A DNA stretch of 64,000 nt. Source: Gnetum montanum. Its lineage: Eukaryota > Streptophyta > Gnetopsida > Gnetales > Gnetaceae. Under the pieces are notes generated by a model that had not been told where the DNA came from, searched no databases, and was given only the letters and a program-made list of their open reading frames with translations. The stretch spans positions 1,439,022-1,503,021 of the forward strand of contig MNCI01008572.1 of assembly GCA_015680685.1 (NCBI GenBank), written 5' to 3'. Both the position numbers and the translations under genes were made by a program. Shown here in pieces: positions 1 to 10,979 of the stretch; positions within the stretch are counted from its first letter, which is position 1; each line of letters starts with the position of its first letter.

Positions 1-539
1 ATTACTTCATCATTGCAACATTCACTTAGCTTAATCATTTAATTAATTGTTATTTACTGCTTTCCTAGTTAATATCTCTTCTCACCCTAAACTCCTATTA
101 AATGCGGAATGAGTACGACTTGATTACAAGCATTTAAGTGTGACTACTTGGTAACCCAGTAGCGTACTTAGGCCATGCGCTTGGTAATCCCAGTGGTAGT
201 TGTGCACGAGGTCCAAGATGTGTACAGATGATTGAGAATAGATGCTCATTGCACTTAGGCTAGCTTAGATTCTCTCTCACCCTCTCTCTCTTAGCTTAGT
301 TAATATTATTTCCCATTGTATCTAGGAGTGGCATTAGTATAGAAACACATCATACACCTCACTCTGGACTAAACCATACGTGAAAAAGTTAACACTAGTC
401 GAGATGGGAAGACAGCGAACGACGATCTAAGACTAACTATCTAGATATCACAACTAGCTCGTCTGCGGAGTTCGACTAGATCGTGCGTGAAACATTTGTA
501 TTCGTATGGTTGAGTGTAGGGGTACCTCGTCACTCATCA
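1..539 (+). mobile_element. LTR 3' part of Athila-like element X, nested in B
   Basis: This matches, block by block, the right-hand parts of the LTRs at 46425-47289 and 54483-55347: the ACTACTTGGTAACCCAGTAG segment, the GTGCACGAGGTCCAAGATGT segment, and the terminal GAGTGTAGGGGTACC..CTCATCA. The copy ends in TCATCA at 539 and its left end lies outside the window. No primer site follows; instead the next base resumes the minus-strand reverse transcriptase of element B, in the middle of the FLDGY motif. It is therefore the 3' LTR of a plus-strand element, or a solo LTR, inserted into B. The target-site duplication would be ATAAC at 540-544, which cannot be checked because the other end is missing. 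Confidence 0.85.
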
Positions 540-1181
540 ATAACCATCTAGAAAACTATAATAGCAATGCCCAGATATAGTATCTAACAGTTGATCCACA
601 AATGGCAATGGGAAGTGATATTTGAATATTGCCATGTTCAACAACTAAAAGTCAATGCAAACCCACCACTTGTTACCTTTCTTTAGCACTATCACGAGTG
701 GAATAACCTACTCATTATCTGCAATGGGAGAGATAAACCTCACCTTGAGAAGTTGTTTGATTTTCTCTTTGATGTTTTGCTTCAATTTGGGGTTCAACCA
801 CTGCTGCAACTGCCTCTTTGGCTTCATGGCTAGATTAGTGTAGATACAATGTTGGCATATCTTGAGATCAATCCCTATGACCTCAGGATATGACCAAGCA
901 AAGACTATTGGCCATTTATTAACAACATTTAATAGCATCTATTTTTGTTCAGGAGTAAGATTAGCATTGATTATTACTAGCTTTTCATTTTTTAATAATG
1001 CATATTCCATGTTGGTATGTAGAGTTTTCAACAATAAGGGCTCTTGTTTAAAATTTTTAGGAAATTCCAACTCTTCCCAATAGGCATCATCATTTGCATC
1101 ATCAAAGAGTTGGTGATGAACTTGCTTAAGTTCATCTATGCCTTTTACGTAGGCACATGTTAGGCTCTCAGTAGGTTTCAT
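540..1181 (-). pseudogene. Reverse transcriptase N-terminal part (element B), truncated
   Basis: On the minus strand this reads as the start of a Ty3/gypsy reverse transcriptase of the Athila/Tat type: a linker ending in NANLTPEQK, then KWPIVFAWSYPEVIGIDLKIC, an RQLQQWLNP block, LLKVRFISPIADNE, and finally VCIDF..LLN and HFPLPFVDQLLD up to SFLDGY. Several in-frame stops are present. The reading breaks off at 540, exactly where the LTR of X begins, so the catalytic FMDD region, RNase H and integrase of B lie beyond the window or are lost. The order follows the protease at 1182-1838 directly. It is inactive by truncation and nonsense codons. Confidence 0.85.
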
Positions 1182-1838
1182 GCAAAGTGTTGAGCTGCTC
1201 TCAGGGTTAGCTATCAGCCACTAGGTGGCCTCCTACTTTTTGGTTGCTATGTACATGCATCTTTGAATTTCAACTATATTAGCACATTGACCACATGCTT
1301 TGATAGATACATTGTTAATGGCCCATAGTTTCTACACATAGTTACACCCTATATCACTGTATGTGATGCATGGAACTTTCTTCTTCTTAATCTTGTCAAA
1401 TGCATTTTCTTTAGAGATTTCGAGGAAAAGATCTTGGATCCTCAATCATGCATCAAGAATGCTCAACCAAGCCCTTTCCATGATGATTAGGAAGTTCCTT
1501 TTACAATTGTCAACTCAAATCACTAGGAAATTGGCAAGGTTGGACCACCTGCAAACAATGGTCACAATGTCCTCCACCAATCCCAAGGGAACAATGATGG
1601 ACTAATCAGCCAACTCAAGATGGATGTTGCTCTTCTTAAGTGAAGGAAGGTTCTAGGCTTTATACATCTCAAGGAAAATCATATTAACAGTAGAACCCAA
1701 ATTCACAAGAGGCTTATAAAGGTCATTCCCATCGATTTGAAGGTAAATAAGGAAACTTCCGAGATCAAATAGTTTCCAGGGAAGATGGCAAGTCTTTATC
1801 CAATTGGTTACCACATGAGTTAACATGACAATATCCAT
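1182..1838 (-). pseudogene. Retroviral-type aspartic protease (element B), decayed
   Basis: The minus-strand reading starts at MDIVMLTHVVTNWIK and continues through LVNLGSTVNMIFLEMYKAWNLPSLKK, then LVEDIVTIVCRW and FLIIMERAWLSILDA. The same blocks occur in the other family copies at 10290-10979, 19606-20200 and 57933-58538. The expected catalytic D-[S/T]-G position reads N-L-G here (LVNLGST), so the active-site aspartate is lost. Stop codons interrupt the reading at several points. It lies between the gag C-terminal region and the RT start, the usual gypsy order. Confidence 0.8.
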
Positions 1839-4243
1839 TTTGGGAGGTGTTTGATTTGAAGGGGACTCAAATGGATTAGATGCAGAGGGAGATGGAGAAG
1901 CAGGATTACTAGTTGTAGGTGTATGTGAGGGTTTAGTTGGGCTATTGATTCAAAAGAAAGGTCTTTTTCATGATTTAGTTTCTACACCACTCGGTTGAGG
2001 AGATAGTTATAAGTTAACAACCCTCATTGCATTGCATTGTTGTGGTTGAGGTAGAAGTTCTCCCTACATTGATGAAGCAGGCAGTAACTAGGTTGAGGGT
2101 GGAGGGGCATATGCAGAAGGATGAGAAGGGTGATAGGGATATGGGATTTTCCCTCTAGTAGATGGAGAATGGATTCTGTAATACTCTGGAGGGTAGTAGT
2201 GATGTTGGAAGGTGCTGTGACTAGAAGAGTCACGTGGAGAAATTGGTTGCTGAACATAGTATCTATATGGATCTAGCTGCCTATAAGGGTATTGTTTCCT
2301 TGGTGGTATTGCTCTTATGGTTATGGTGGAGGTACACTTGGATAGTAGGTTTTTTATTAGTAGAATTGCCTAGGATTGCCTTAAGGATAGGGTAATCTTC
2401 TGGGTGCCTACCTCCTTACCAATCTAGGATTCAGAGAATATACCCTAGATTCTTGCAAGTGTGACACAATGAGGCAACATCCCTCGATATGTTTATAATG
2501 GTAGATGTTACATCCACCATCATCATCTAATTCAGTCTCCACAACTTCTTCTACTGTAGTAGCTTTGCCCTTACCCTTTAGTAGGCACGTTCAACTTCTT
2601 TTAACCTCTTGCAGTTATGATCACTACTATGCTCTCTTGATTATTTTACAATTTTTAGAGTAGTTTGGAATTTTTCATCCAATGAATTCCATATTTTATC
2701 TACCTTGGCTGAAATTTTAGACATATATTTTTGGATCAGCAAAGTCTTTCATTACACCACTTGATCAAGAGGTGACTCCTCCTCACTATCACAAAAGTAG
2801 ACCTCCCTCTTTCTGATGGAAGGGTTCCTATTATATTATTTTGTAGTTTCTCATTTCCTTAGCTCTTGTTCGTCTTTTGCTACCTACTCTATTAGCCTTT
2901 GTATTTGATGGGCTCTTAATTTTGATAGTTTCCCTTGGGCATAGACCGCAAGAGTTCTTCTCGTTTCTGATCTGAGTCCATCTATGATGTGGAAAAATTA
3001 TTTCTACTGAGAATAACAATGGCTAGGGCATTGGTGTATAAGAGAATAGTATCTACCCATGGTGGCATCCAAGGGTTCATGGGTTCCTTGCTTCCATCCT
3101 TGGATTTTCCTTCTTAGATTAGACACTCAGGAGTATGTTTGATATTTATCATTGAACATCCCTAGTATTGTACTTCACATGTGGATGGATTTCAATTCCA
3201 AGGATTGATACCAACTTTCTACTTCCTTGATGAATGTCTTAGGAAATAGCTTTAATTTCTACCAATCATTTTCAATATTCTATAAGGCACAATAATTATG
3301 AAAATCTTGAATATGTGTTTGCAGATCAGAGTTTTATCCCCCCTCAAATCTATGGATATTGTTCATGTCAAGTCACTTTGATCTGACTATCTTTCACATG
3401 CTTGGTTAGAATTTTTACTACCTCTACAATGTTCAGCATGATTTGAGTGGCAATCAAAGGCTCATCATCATCATTATTTCAATGATGCCTATAATTTCCT
3501 CTGCTACCCCTTTGTCCATGATGGTCTCTGCAATTATCATTGCTATGCTATTCACCTTTATCATGGTTGTTCTTTCTGTAGCTTGTGTCAAAACCAAAAG
3601 AGGAAGAAGAAGATGCAGATGAAGAGGATGAAGAGGGAGGAGGACTACCACCACCATGGTATTTGCCATCCTTTCTACAATTTTCATGGCCACATTCATG
3701 AGCTTTTTTATCATCTTGATGCTTGCTTGAGCCCTTGCCTTGACTCCCATTTTTTTCTAAACTTGGATTGTTGATAGTGAATTGTAGATTCGAGTTCACA
3801 TCTCCATCATCAATGTTAAGGGGTGGAGAATCTTCATGCTGAGAACCCCTAGAGGGAGGATCCTCATTATCATTTTGCTTCAGCAGGAACAAGGGATTGG
3901 TGAATTGTTTTTTCTTCATAGCCTCATGATGGTTCTCCTGGTGTTGATCTCTCCTTCATTGTGTTTCAGTGGGATGATAATCTCAATAATCATGGTCATG
4001 CATTACGTAGTCTTCTTGAAGATCTTGGATGCCCAACCTCCTACAAGTTTGGAGTAGCATCTCGAGCATAGATCAATTAGGAGGCATTACAATATTTTCT
4101 CCATATTTTGCCACCACAATTGTTCATCTTGATGCAAGATGGAAGATGAAGTTAGGCACATACTCATCTAGATGAGTATATACCACCCATCATTCTTGAG
4201 GCACTATCGATTTAGTATCATCATGCCTATGAGAAGAAGACAT
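1839..4243 (-). pseudogene. gag polyprotein (element B), frameshifted
   Basis: The start is the ATG at 4243 (MSSSHRHDD), chosen because element D begins its gag at the matching place. The family N-terminal block follows (HLDEYVPNFIF), then a Ser-rich stretch at about 3600-3700 (run of about 20 Ser). The capsid-type domain falls at about 2900-3400, and a Cys/His segment at about 2440-2520 reads EGCCLIVSHLQESRVYSLNP; the first Cys pair of that motif is damaged. A Pro/Tyr-rich tail leads into the protease. Reading-frame changes and stops show it is dead. The primer site lies 135 bases upstream. Confidence 0.75.
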
Positions 4244-4377
4244 TTTGCAACTAGAATAAGATATTAGTGTGCTGAAATTATTATATTTATTTTTAGGATA
4301 ACTTTGACCTTAGAATTCATCCAATGTTGTTAATGATTTTCACTATGCCTAGATAGCACACATTTTAAATAAAAAGA

Positions 4378-4397
4378 GTCCCTAGCAATGTCATTAA
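4378..4397 (-). promoter_or_regulatory. Primer-binding site of element B (degenerate, tRNA-Asp type)
   Basis: It immediately follows the CA end of the minus-strand LTR. The minus-strand sequence TTAATGACATTGCTAGGGAC is a decayed form of the TTGGCGCCGTTGCCGGGGAC seen perfectly in element E at 47290-47309. Its position proves that the LTR at 4398-5271 is the 5' LTR of B. Confidence 0.75.
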
Positions 4398-5271
4398 TGA
4401 TGAGTGGCGAATACCCTTACGCTCAACCATATGAATCACTAAGCATTCATGCAAGATTTGGTCAAATTTTGTAAACTCTATGTCTTTTGATACACTAGCC
4501 TTTAGGAAGTGACTTTGCCCTAATAGTCATTCATTGTTTTCCCAATTACACTTGTGATATGCATAGGTATGGTTAAGTGTAATTGAGGTGTATGATTTTT
4601 ATTATTTTTTATGTTTTATGTTTTGGATGCTTAAAATAAAGGATGAAAGAAATGAAATAATTTAATTGCTAATTTAACCTAGCTAACTAATCAATGTCTA
4701 ACTAATCCTAACATAAGCATCTGATCTCACTTTCCATACACATCCTGAACATGTATAATGCTGTTGGGTTACCAAATGTTAAGTGTTACTAGAATTATCA
4801 AGTGTCATGCACATGCTCAAAGTGGTTGTACTTATGTTCTTAATTAATTATTATTTAACCTAGCTTGATTAGCTTAATTACTTAAAGGCATTAAATAAAA
4901 TTTCTAAAAACATTAAATGCATGAAGGAAATATTTAATCTAGCCAAAGTGTTGCAAGGTTTATTAGAAAGCTCATCTTTATTTCTGCACACACTACCATG
5001 CTTAGGTACAACAATGCTCAAACAAAGATCCATACACTCAATGACTCCTGCTATGGGCACTTTGGAAAATATTTTAACCTTGGGAAAGAAAAACTGCAAG
5101 AGCTCTACTACACTATGACCAATATATGACTCCAAATCCATGCATCCAAGTGTTATATTTATAGGCTGACATACATCCCATGATATCGAATATCTGACAT
5201 CGCTTCTGGGTTCCCAATATTGGGTATCTAATATTAGGGCTTCGATATCAAAGCCAAAAAAATATACCTCA
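4398..5271 (-). mobile_element. 5' LTR of element B, inserted in the extra ORF of A
   Basis: This minus-strand LTR of about 874 bp begins TGAGG and ends CGCCACTCATCA. It contains the family landmarks (TATAAATATAAC-type TATA box near 5160, GATATC/GATATT repeats at 5180-5250, terminal GAGCGTAAGGGT block). Its right edge at 5271 cuts the coding frame of A's extra ORF: codons read up to KYMGLANLL, matching EYMELENLRYANL in element E. So B is nested inside A. The putative target duplication is TTAGA (5272-5276); its partner lies outside the window. Confidence 0.85.
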
Positions 5272-7556
5272 TTAGAAGGTTTGCTAACCCCATGTATTTT
5301 TTCAAATCTTTGATATGCAAGTCTTTATTGTTTACCTCAGCATGATGGACATAAGTAAGGTTGTCTAAAATTGGTTGCCAATCTAGGTTTTGTGCAAAAA
5401 TTGAATTGATTTTGGCCGTTGCCATTTAGATGTCTTTTTCATTTATTTGTTTGCACATGCCCATCTTGTCTCTAAAATGCTCTTTTAGTCACTCATGTTT
5501 CTTGGCCTCATTATGCTATGTGTTGATTTCAATTGTAGAATTTTGGCGAATGATGTGAACCTCCTCTATTGATAGGATTTTATTTTCCTTGGCCAAGCAA
5601 CTCATATCCTAGTTAACTCTCATAAGTTGTTCTCGGAGTTGTTGGATGCTCTTATCAAGAACATTCTTTTGCTTCTCTATATTTGTCAACCGAGCATTAT
5701 TAGCAGCTAATTACTTGTTTTGTTCTTGTAAGGTTGTGAGAGCTTTAGCATGTGCATATGTTTGTGCTTCAGTAACAAATGCATCCTATACTACCTTCTT
5801 CTTCTCTTTTTCCATTCTCATATTGTGGTCAATCAACCACCTCATGTGGTTAGTTCTAAATTGCTCAAGTTGGTCTAGCTCTATGAATTGTGTTGGATCT
5901 TATCTTTCAACTCTTAGGGTGGCTAGCTCCTCTTGCAATATTTGCATTTCATTCTCTGCATGCTTAGCCCAGGTTTTAGCCATGACCAACTTTTCTTTTG
6001 TGGTGATCAAATCATATTGAACTGCAATGATATCATTGGGGATATCAAGAAGATTCTACATCACTTGTCCTATCTGCAATAGTTTGTTCAATATATCTTC
6101 ATGCTTTGCAGGAGCCATTGAGGTTTTGGCAAGCATTTGAGCATCTAGTGCTCCAGAGATATCAGTTAGTGGCATAGTAGATACATTGAAGGACTCCTTA
6201 ATGTAGTCAGTGATGGCCTCCACAGCTCCTACTACATCCTAGTGTTGCATGATCACAATAGTGGTACCTTCACTAGTTTTAGGCATAACCTAGAATGATG
6301 TAGTATTCTTGGATATGTGTTGTGTCTAATTATCCTATCCTCATGCTTGGAGTGATACTTGTCCATTGGCTGGATCTATGAATACTATGGACCTTGTGAA
6401 GCTTTCTCGTACTTTGTATAAATTAGCCCCCTCTCTTGTTTCCTAATTGATGATTTTTGCAATTTGCTATGGATGGCTCATGGATGATTTGTAGTCCTAC
6501 GATGGTGGTGAAACTTGTTGTTGCTATTGCTGTTGTTGCTGCTATTTAGCTTGTGGTTAACTACTAGGTCATGCTTGTTGTTGTTGACCAGTAGCTAGAA
6601 TGCTACTAGTAAGAATGGTATCTGCAATTCCCTCAGTGCTTGTTGGTTTTTATACTTGATCCTTCTTTGGTGGCACTGGCTTGAGCATTTTTGCATAAGA
6701 AGCACTATGGGCCTTCCTAGGAACATCATTGGTGTACCCCAGGATTCTAGCTTACTTACACAGCTTCCTGATGAGGCAAGGAAATGGAAGTGTTAGCTTC
6801 CCTACCTTCTTTTTTTGGAAATCACCTTTGAATCTCAAGGAAGAATAGATGGGAAATATTAGCATAAAATTTTTCCATTAGAATGACACTTCCTCTATCT
6901 GCATATGTGGATATCTTGTTAAGCCTCTTTGTCAAAAATAAGTGGTAGGTGCCAATGCCAACTATAAAGTATACCTTTTCTTTAGCTATGAGCTCACTAT
7001 AATCTTTGTCTTTGTTACCATATGTCCTTTGTAACCATAGCCTTTTCAAATTAGTATCAGATCTTGTTGAGATCTGTGCCACATTCATCCCTTCATTTGG
7101 GATGTTAAGGGCTTTGGCGATTGCTTTCACTAAGTAAGGCACAGAAACTCCTTTGATTTTTACTGTGGCATCGACTTGCTTATTTTGCCAGAATTGGTAC
7201 GTTTCTTCCAAGTACCATTCTACATTGTTGGATAGTATGGGCCATAGAGGAGATGCTTGGAGTTTCATCTTCACTACTTTTGGAGAAAATTCCATAAAGG
7301 GACCAAAGTTTATCTCCACAATGATTGTGGAAATGATTTATTTTTTTTATGGCCTGAAGGCATTCTAGTGATAGTGTGAGGAGCTATCATTGTTTAGGGA
7401 CTAGTGGAACTTCTACCTCTCCTTGGGCTGAGTGTTGTGTGACTAGAGTTTGTTGATGAATGCTACATGATTGAGCCTCATGCTTTGGGTGTTCTACTTG
7501 GGGAGTTTGTTCTTCCACTTATCCTTTCCCATGGCCTCTTGGTTTCTTGCTCTCAT
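5272..7556 (-). pseudogene. Extra (post-integrase) ORF of element A, truncated by B
   Basis: The function is unknown. The ATG at 7556 (MRARNQEAMGKDK) lies just after an AG that matches the acceptor-like AG of the same ORF in E and C. A well-kept stretch at 7319-6822 gives 165 residues starting MEINFGPFMEF, with blocks SPLWPILSNNVEWYLEETYQFWQN, STRSDTN, GIGTYHLFLTKRLNKISTYADRG and HLFFLEIQR. These align with E at 51757-52270 and with the start of the C copy at 63880. A Gln-rich stretch (about 6515-6560) follows, then a helical, coiled-coil-like part to 5272. Several stops and frameshifts are present. About 500 bases of the 3' end are displaced by B. An Athila 'env-like/ORF3' relationship is inferred from position only; I see no signal peptide or membrane anchor. 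Confidence 0.65.
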
Positions 7557-8100
7557 GCTATGATTTGAAATTATTAAAGTTTTCACATCAGTCCTTAATA
7601 GTTATTTACCTTTCTCATACCCTTGGTTAGATCAAGCTCTTATATTATTATGATTGCAGAGTTCGAAAATTGTTAAAAAAGAGTCCCCTTAGGTGTTTTA
7701 TCATTAGTTACTTATCACCTTCCATAGTTATCATTTTCTTGCTTATTATGACTTAGAATGGTTGGTATGGCCCATTAGGATAAATAACTAAGTCTTTCTA
7801 GCTTAAGTTTGATTGATTAACTATAAGGTTCTTATTATCTCTTATACTTACCCTTTATGGTATCTCCCGAGTGTTAGAAAATTTTTGGCTTAAATTTCCT
7901 GATTTTAGCAGTGTGCCCCCCTCCCATGACTAAGTTGAGTGCTTCAGGATCAATAGGGTTCAAGAATTTTGAAAAGTAGAGCTATGAGGATGAAGTTATG
8001 GCCTTTGGATGTTAGTGTGCAAGAGCTCTAAGAATAAAAAAAACTCCAAAAACTCTCATGCTGCAAAATGAAAAAGTGAAAAATTTCACTAACTCCCGCT

Positions 8101-8190
8101 TGTATATATACTATTTTTATATGTGTGACATCGAAGATGATATGTCGTAGATACAACATTGTAGGCGCTACGATATTACTATTAAAAATA
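8101..8190 (-). promoter_or_regulatory. U3-like internal promoter candidate (element A)
   Basis: The minus strand has diverged palindromic units (AATATCG, CTACGACATATC, TTCGATGTC), then TATATATACA at 8101-8110, about 545 bases before the ATG of the extra ORF. The layout matches the family LTR U3 and the clearer copy in E at 50899-50993. Confidence 0.45.
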
Positions 8191-8976
8191 TCAAATTTTT
8201 TATTAATTTTTCTAGGAGAAGATGAGTTAAATGGAATGTTTGAAAGATGTGAAGCTTGTCTAGAGGGTCTTGGTCCATTAATGGTGCACGATTTTTGAAA
8301 ATTTGTTGTTCAAAGTTCATGAAGAAGGAATCTTGGGCAAAAAAAGTTTATTAGATAGATAGGAGATGGGTAATGGCTTTCTGATGTACGAATAGATTAT
8401 TAGATGTTATGAAAAGTATTTATTAAATCTTGATTGTTCTAAAAGGCACAAGATGATGTGGAATTACTTGCCAAGTATGAAATACAAGAGTTATACAAGT
8501 GCGTCCTCCTCAAAGTAGGCTCCAGCCCTTAGTGCGCTTATATGACCGCATCTAAAAGTGTCATTAGGTACTCAAAGAGTTGAATGTAAGACATACCTAT
8601 TTAGCAAAAAACACATGTTAATATTGCTAAATTGGGAAAATAACATTATATTATATGAAACTACAAGTTATGATTGAATATATAGTGAGGTGAGATGGAT
8701 TGTAGAAGGGATTCCTAAACTAAGATGTGAGGTGTCTTACCATAGGCATAATAAATTCTTGTTTGTAATTGTGGTTAAGGCAATCATTAGCCAATCTTTC
8801 CAAAATTTAGACCAAGTCCAAACCACTTTCTAGTGACATTGCATTGTTTCATCTCTAGGAGTTACAATTGTAAGGCTACTATTGTTGCAAGGAGTATTAT
8901 CACTTGGCATATTGCATAAGATAGGAGTTTATTCATTGCACTTATTATTATTATTTTGATTTTTAAGAAGTTGCCT

Positions 8977-9098
8977 ACCTTCAGGCATGGGTAACATGTC
9001 TTTCTAGTGGAACTCCCAGAAATCTATTCAGTGCATGGATTTTATTTTTAACTATGTTGACTTGACCAGAGGACTACCTTTAGGCATGGGTAACATGT
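8977..9098 (-). other. Two conserved splice-donor-like motifs (element A)
   Basis: On the minus strand, ACATGTTACCCATGCCT followed by AAAG|GTAGT or GAAG|GTAGG occurs twice, at 9076-9098 and 8977-8999. The same motif occurs once in E (49986-50007) and once in C (62243-62264). Two ATGs and a consensus-like AAG|GT are kept in otherwise diverged spacer sequence. An intron-donor role is inferred. Confidence 0.45.
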
Positions 9099-9779
9099 CT
9101 TTCCAGTGACATGGTAAGGCAACACTTATTGTACTCTTACTTCCATTTTTCATTAGATCTACAAGGATATAATACATCCTTAGCAATAGGATAGAAGTCA
9201 TAGTAGTGATCCAAGAGAATCCACAAGTTCCTTTGATGTCACACCCTTATCATTCCCACTTGGTTCTGCACTCTTTTGTCTAGGCATAATAATCAGAAGT
9301 TTATTCTTAGTTATATTATGAGAAGAATATCATTATGGCCATGGTAAGAACCTATTATTATTGGAATGGGTGGATGCATGTTGTAGCCTTATTGTATAGG
9401 TAATTGATCCCTTATTATTGGATAATATAGAGAAATCTTCACCTTATTGGAACTACATCTTACTTTATTTAGCATGTTTTATCGACAATTGACATAAATA
9501 TGTACAAGTGAAATGATGACAAAGTACGAAAAATTATAAAAGATATCAAGAATAAAAAAGATAAAAAGAATGAAAAATTATCAAAGAATTAAAAAATTAT
9601 TAAGAAATTGAAAAATATAAAAGAATAGGAAAATGATTAAGAATTGAAAAACTATAAAAGAAGGAAAAGATATCAAAGAATGTGAAAATTGGTATGAAAT
9701 GTAAAAAAGTATAACAAGAAATTATAAACAAACAAGAATTGTAAAACAAAAAGTTAAAAAGCAATTATTAAGTCCTAGA

Positions 9780-10289
9780 TCAAGATAAGGAATCCCCCTC
9801 ACGATTGAACTCATGGGTGAGTATTTGAAAAATGGACCCTAGATCTTCTAGATCATGCACTTTAAGTTTCTTACTTACCATCCTTAGTGACTTAGTTTTT
9901 CAGTTACCACCCCATGTAATCTTGATGGTAATCACATTTTGATCTTTTAAGGACATAAATCCTATTGGACTAGATGGTCTTTTCAGCTAAGAAGATCCCA
10001 TGAGATTCTCTTGTTGATTCCTAATTTCAAATTTTAAGTCCTTATTTCCCTTATTTGTTGGTGTATGATTATGGTTTATGAGATCCTTTTGTGAATTCTT
10101 AGTTAGGGTCATTTTCTTAGAATAGGAGTTAATAAGTGGGTTAGATGTTTCAATGCATGTTTTGAACAATTTTAGGTTCTCAATTTTTAGCCATTAGGTA
10201 TCTTTTGGTTTAGTGGCCCATGCTTCTTTTTGTACACACAGTTGTTTCTAACATTTGTTGTGGACTTGTATAAGGATTGTGTTGACATT
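9780..10289 (-). pseudogene. Post-protease remnant fused to integrase tail (element A)
   Basis: The minus-strand reading MFKTCIETSNPL... (10169-9987) continues in the same phase, past a stop, to DLGSIFQILTHEFNREGDSLS near 9785. That last part resembles the end of the integrase ORF in C (CFIFWISSSQPNCKGDGHQF) and the end of the D polyprotein. RT, RNase H and the integrase core are absent, so protease-side sequence is joined straight to the integrase tail. Confidence 0.55.
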
Positions 10290-10979
10290 CTGAAGTGTCG
10301 GTCCATAATTGCACCCTACTTTATCATTAGTAATGCATGGAATCTTTTGTGTATGTATGGCTCCTTACTTGTCTTCCTTAGAGATTTTGATAGATAAGTC
10401 TTTCACTCTTAACTTAGCATCCATAGTGTTAAGCCATGCTCTTTCCATTATGATAGGAAATTCCTTGTCATCATTCTTCATGTCAATTACTAGAAAATCT
10501 GCTCGATAAGACCACCCACTGATGGTGATCACCACATCTTCTATTTGTTCTAAAGGAATGATGATAGATTGATCTACTATCTCTAACCTTATGTTACACT
10601 TCTTTAAGTGTAATAGGTTCCGTGCCTTGTATGTTTCTTGAGATATCAAATTTACTCTGGAACTTGTTTCTAATAGAGCCTTGCATGGTGAGTTTGTAGC
10701 TACTTGTAAATAAATCAAATAAACTTCTGGATCTATTATTTTTTTGGGAAGTGCCCTTGCCTTAATCCAGTCTAATACTATGTCTGTTAGCATGACAGTT
10801 TTAATCTTTTGATTTGATTGTTGGAGAATCAGGATGTTTGTAGGAGGATTCTTCATATAAGGAATATAATTTAATGGGGTCCTTATTCTACCAAATTTTT
10901 GTAGACTTGTCCTAAAAAGAGGATGCTTTCTTAATTTTTCTTTAGCATGGCTAGTGTGATCCTCTACTTGTACACTCAC
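10290..10979 (-). pseudogene. Aspartic protease region (element A), largely open frame
   Basis: An open frame of 204 residues runs from 10979 to 10365. It contains TVMLTDIVLDWIKARALPKK, then NSPCKALLETSSRVNLISQETYKARNLLHLKKC, IPLEQIEDVVITISGWSYRADFLVI, and FPIIMERAWLNTMDAKLRVKDLSI. These match the protease blocks of B, C and D. The catalytic motif reads LLETSS where D has LLDSSS, so the Asp appears to be replaced by Glu. It is the longest undisturbed protease frame in the window, but the element around it is broken. Confidence 0.75.

Larger units (their letters stand above)
7557..9779 (-). mobile_element. Spacer of element A between pol remnant and extra ORF
   Basis: This is non-coding on present evidence. 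Read on the minus strand it carries, in order: A/T-rich low-complexity sequence (9500-9760), a conserved block (9209-9266), two copies of a splice-donor-like motif (9076-9098 and 8977-8999), a U3-like repeat cluster with TATA box (8101-8190), and a purine tract GGGAGGGGGG (7915-7925) within a context shared with element E. The same order occurs in E (49448-51498) and C (61611-63567). Confidence 0.6.

Noticed and set aside
3454-3750. 98-codon Met/Ile-rich minus-strand frame
   Set aside because: It overlaps the Ser-rich gag frame of B in another phase and is a shadow of it.
4398-5271. LTR as the 3' LTR of element A (intact A from 4398 to 14346)
   Set aside because: No polypurine tract precedes it, A's extra ORF is cut in mid-codon run there, and a primer site and gag follow it. 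It is B's 5' LTR.
5646-6020. 124-codon plus-strand frame with hydrophobic character
   Set aside because: It is the antisense of the coiled-coil part of A's extra ORF, whose homology to E is on the minus strand.
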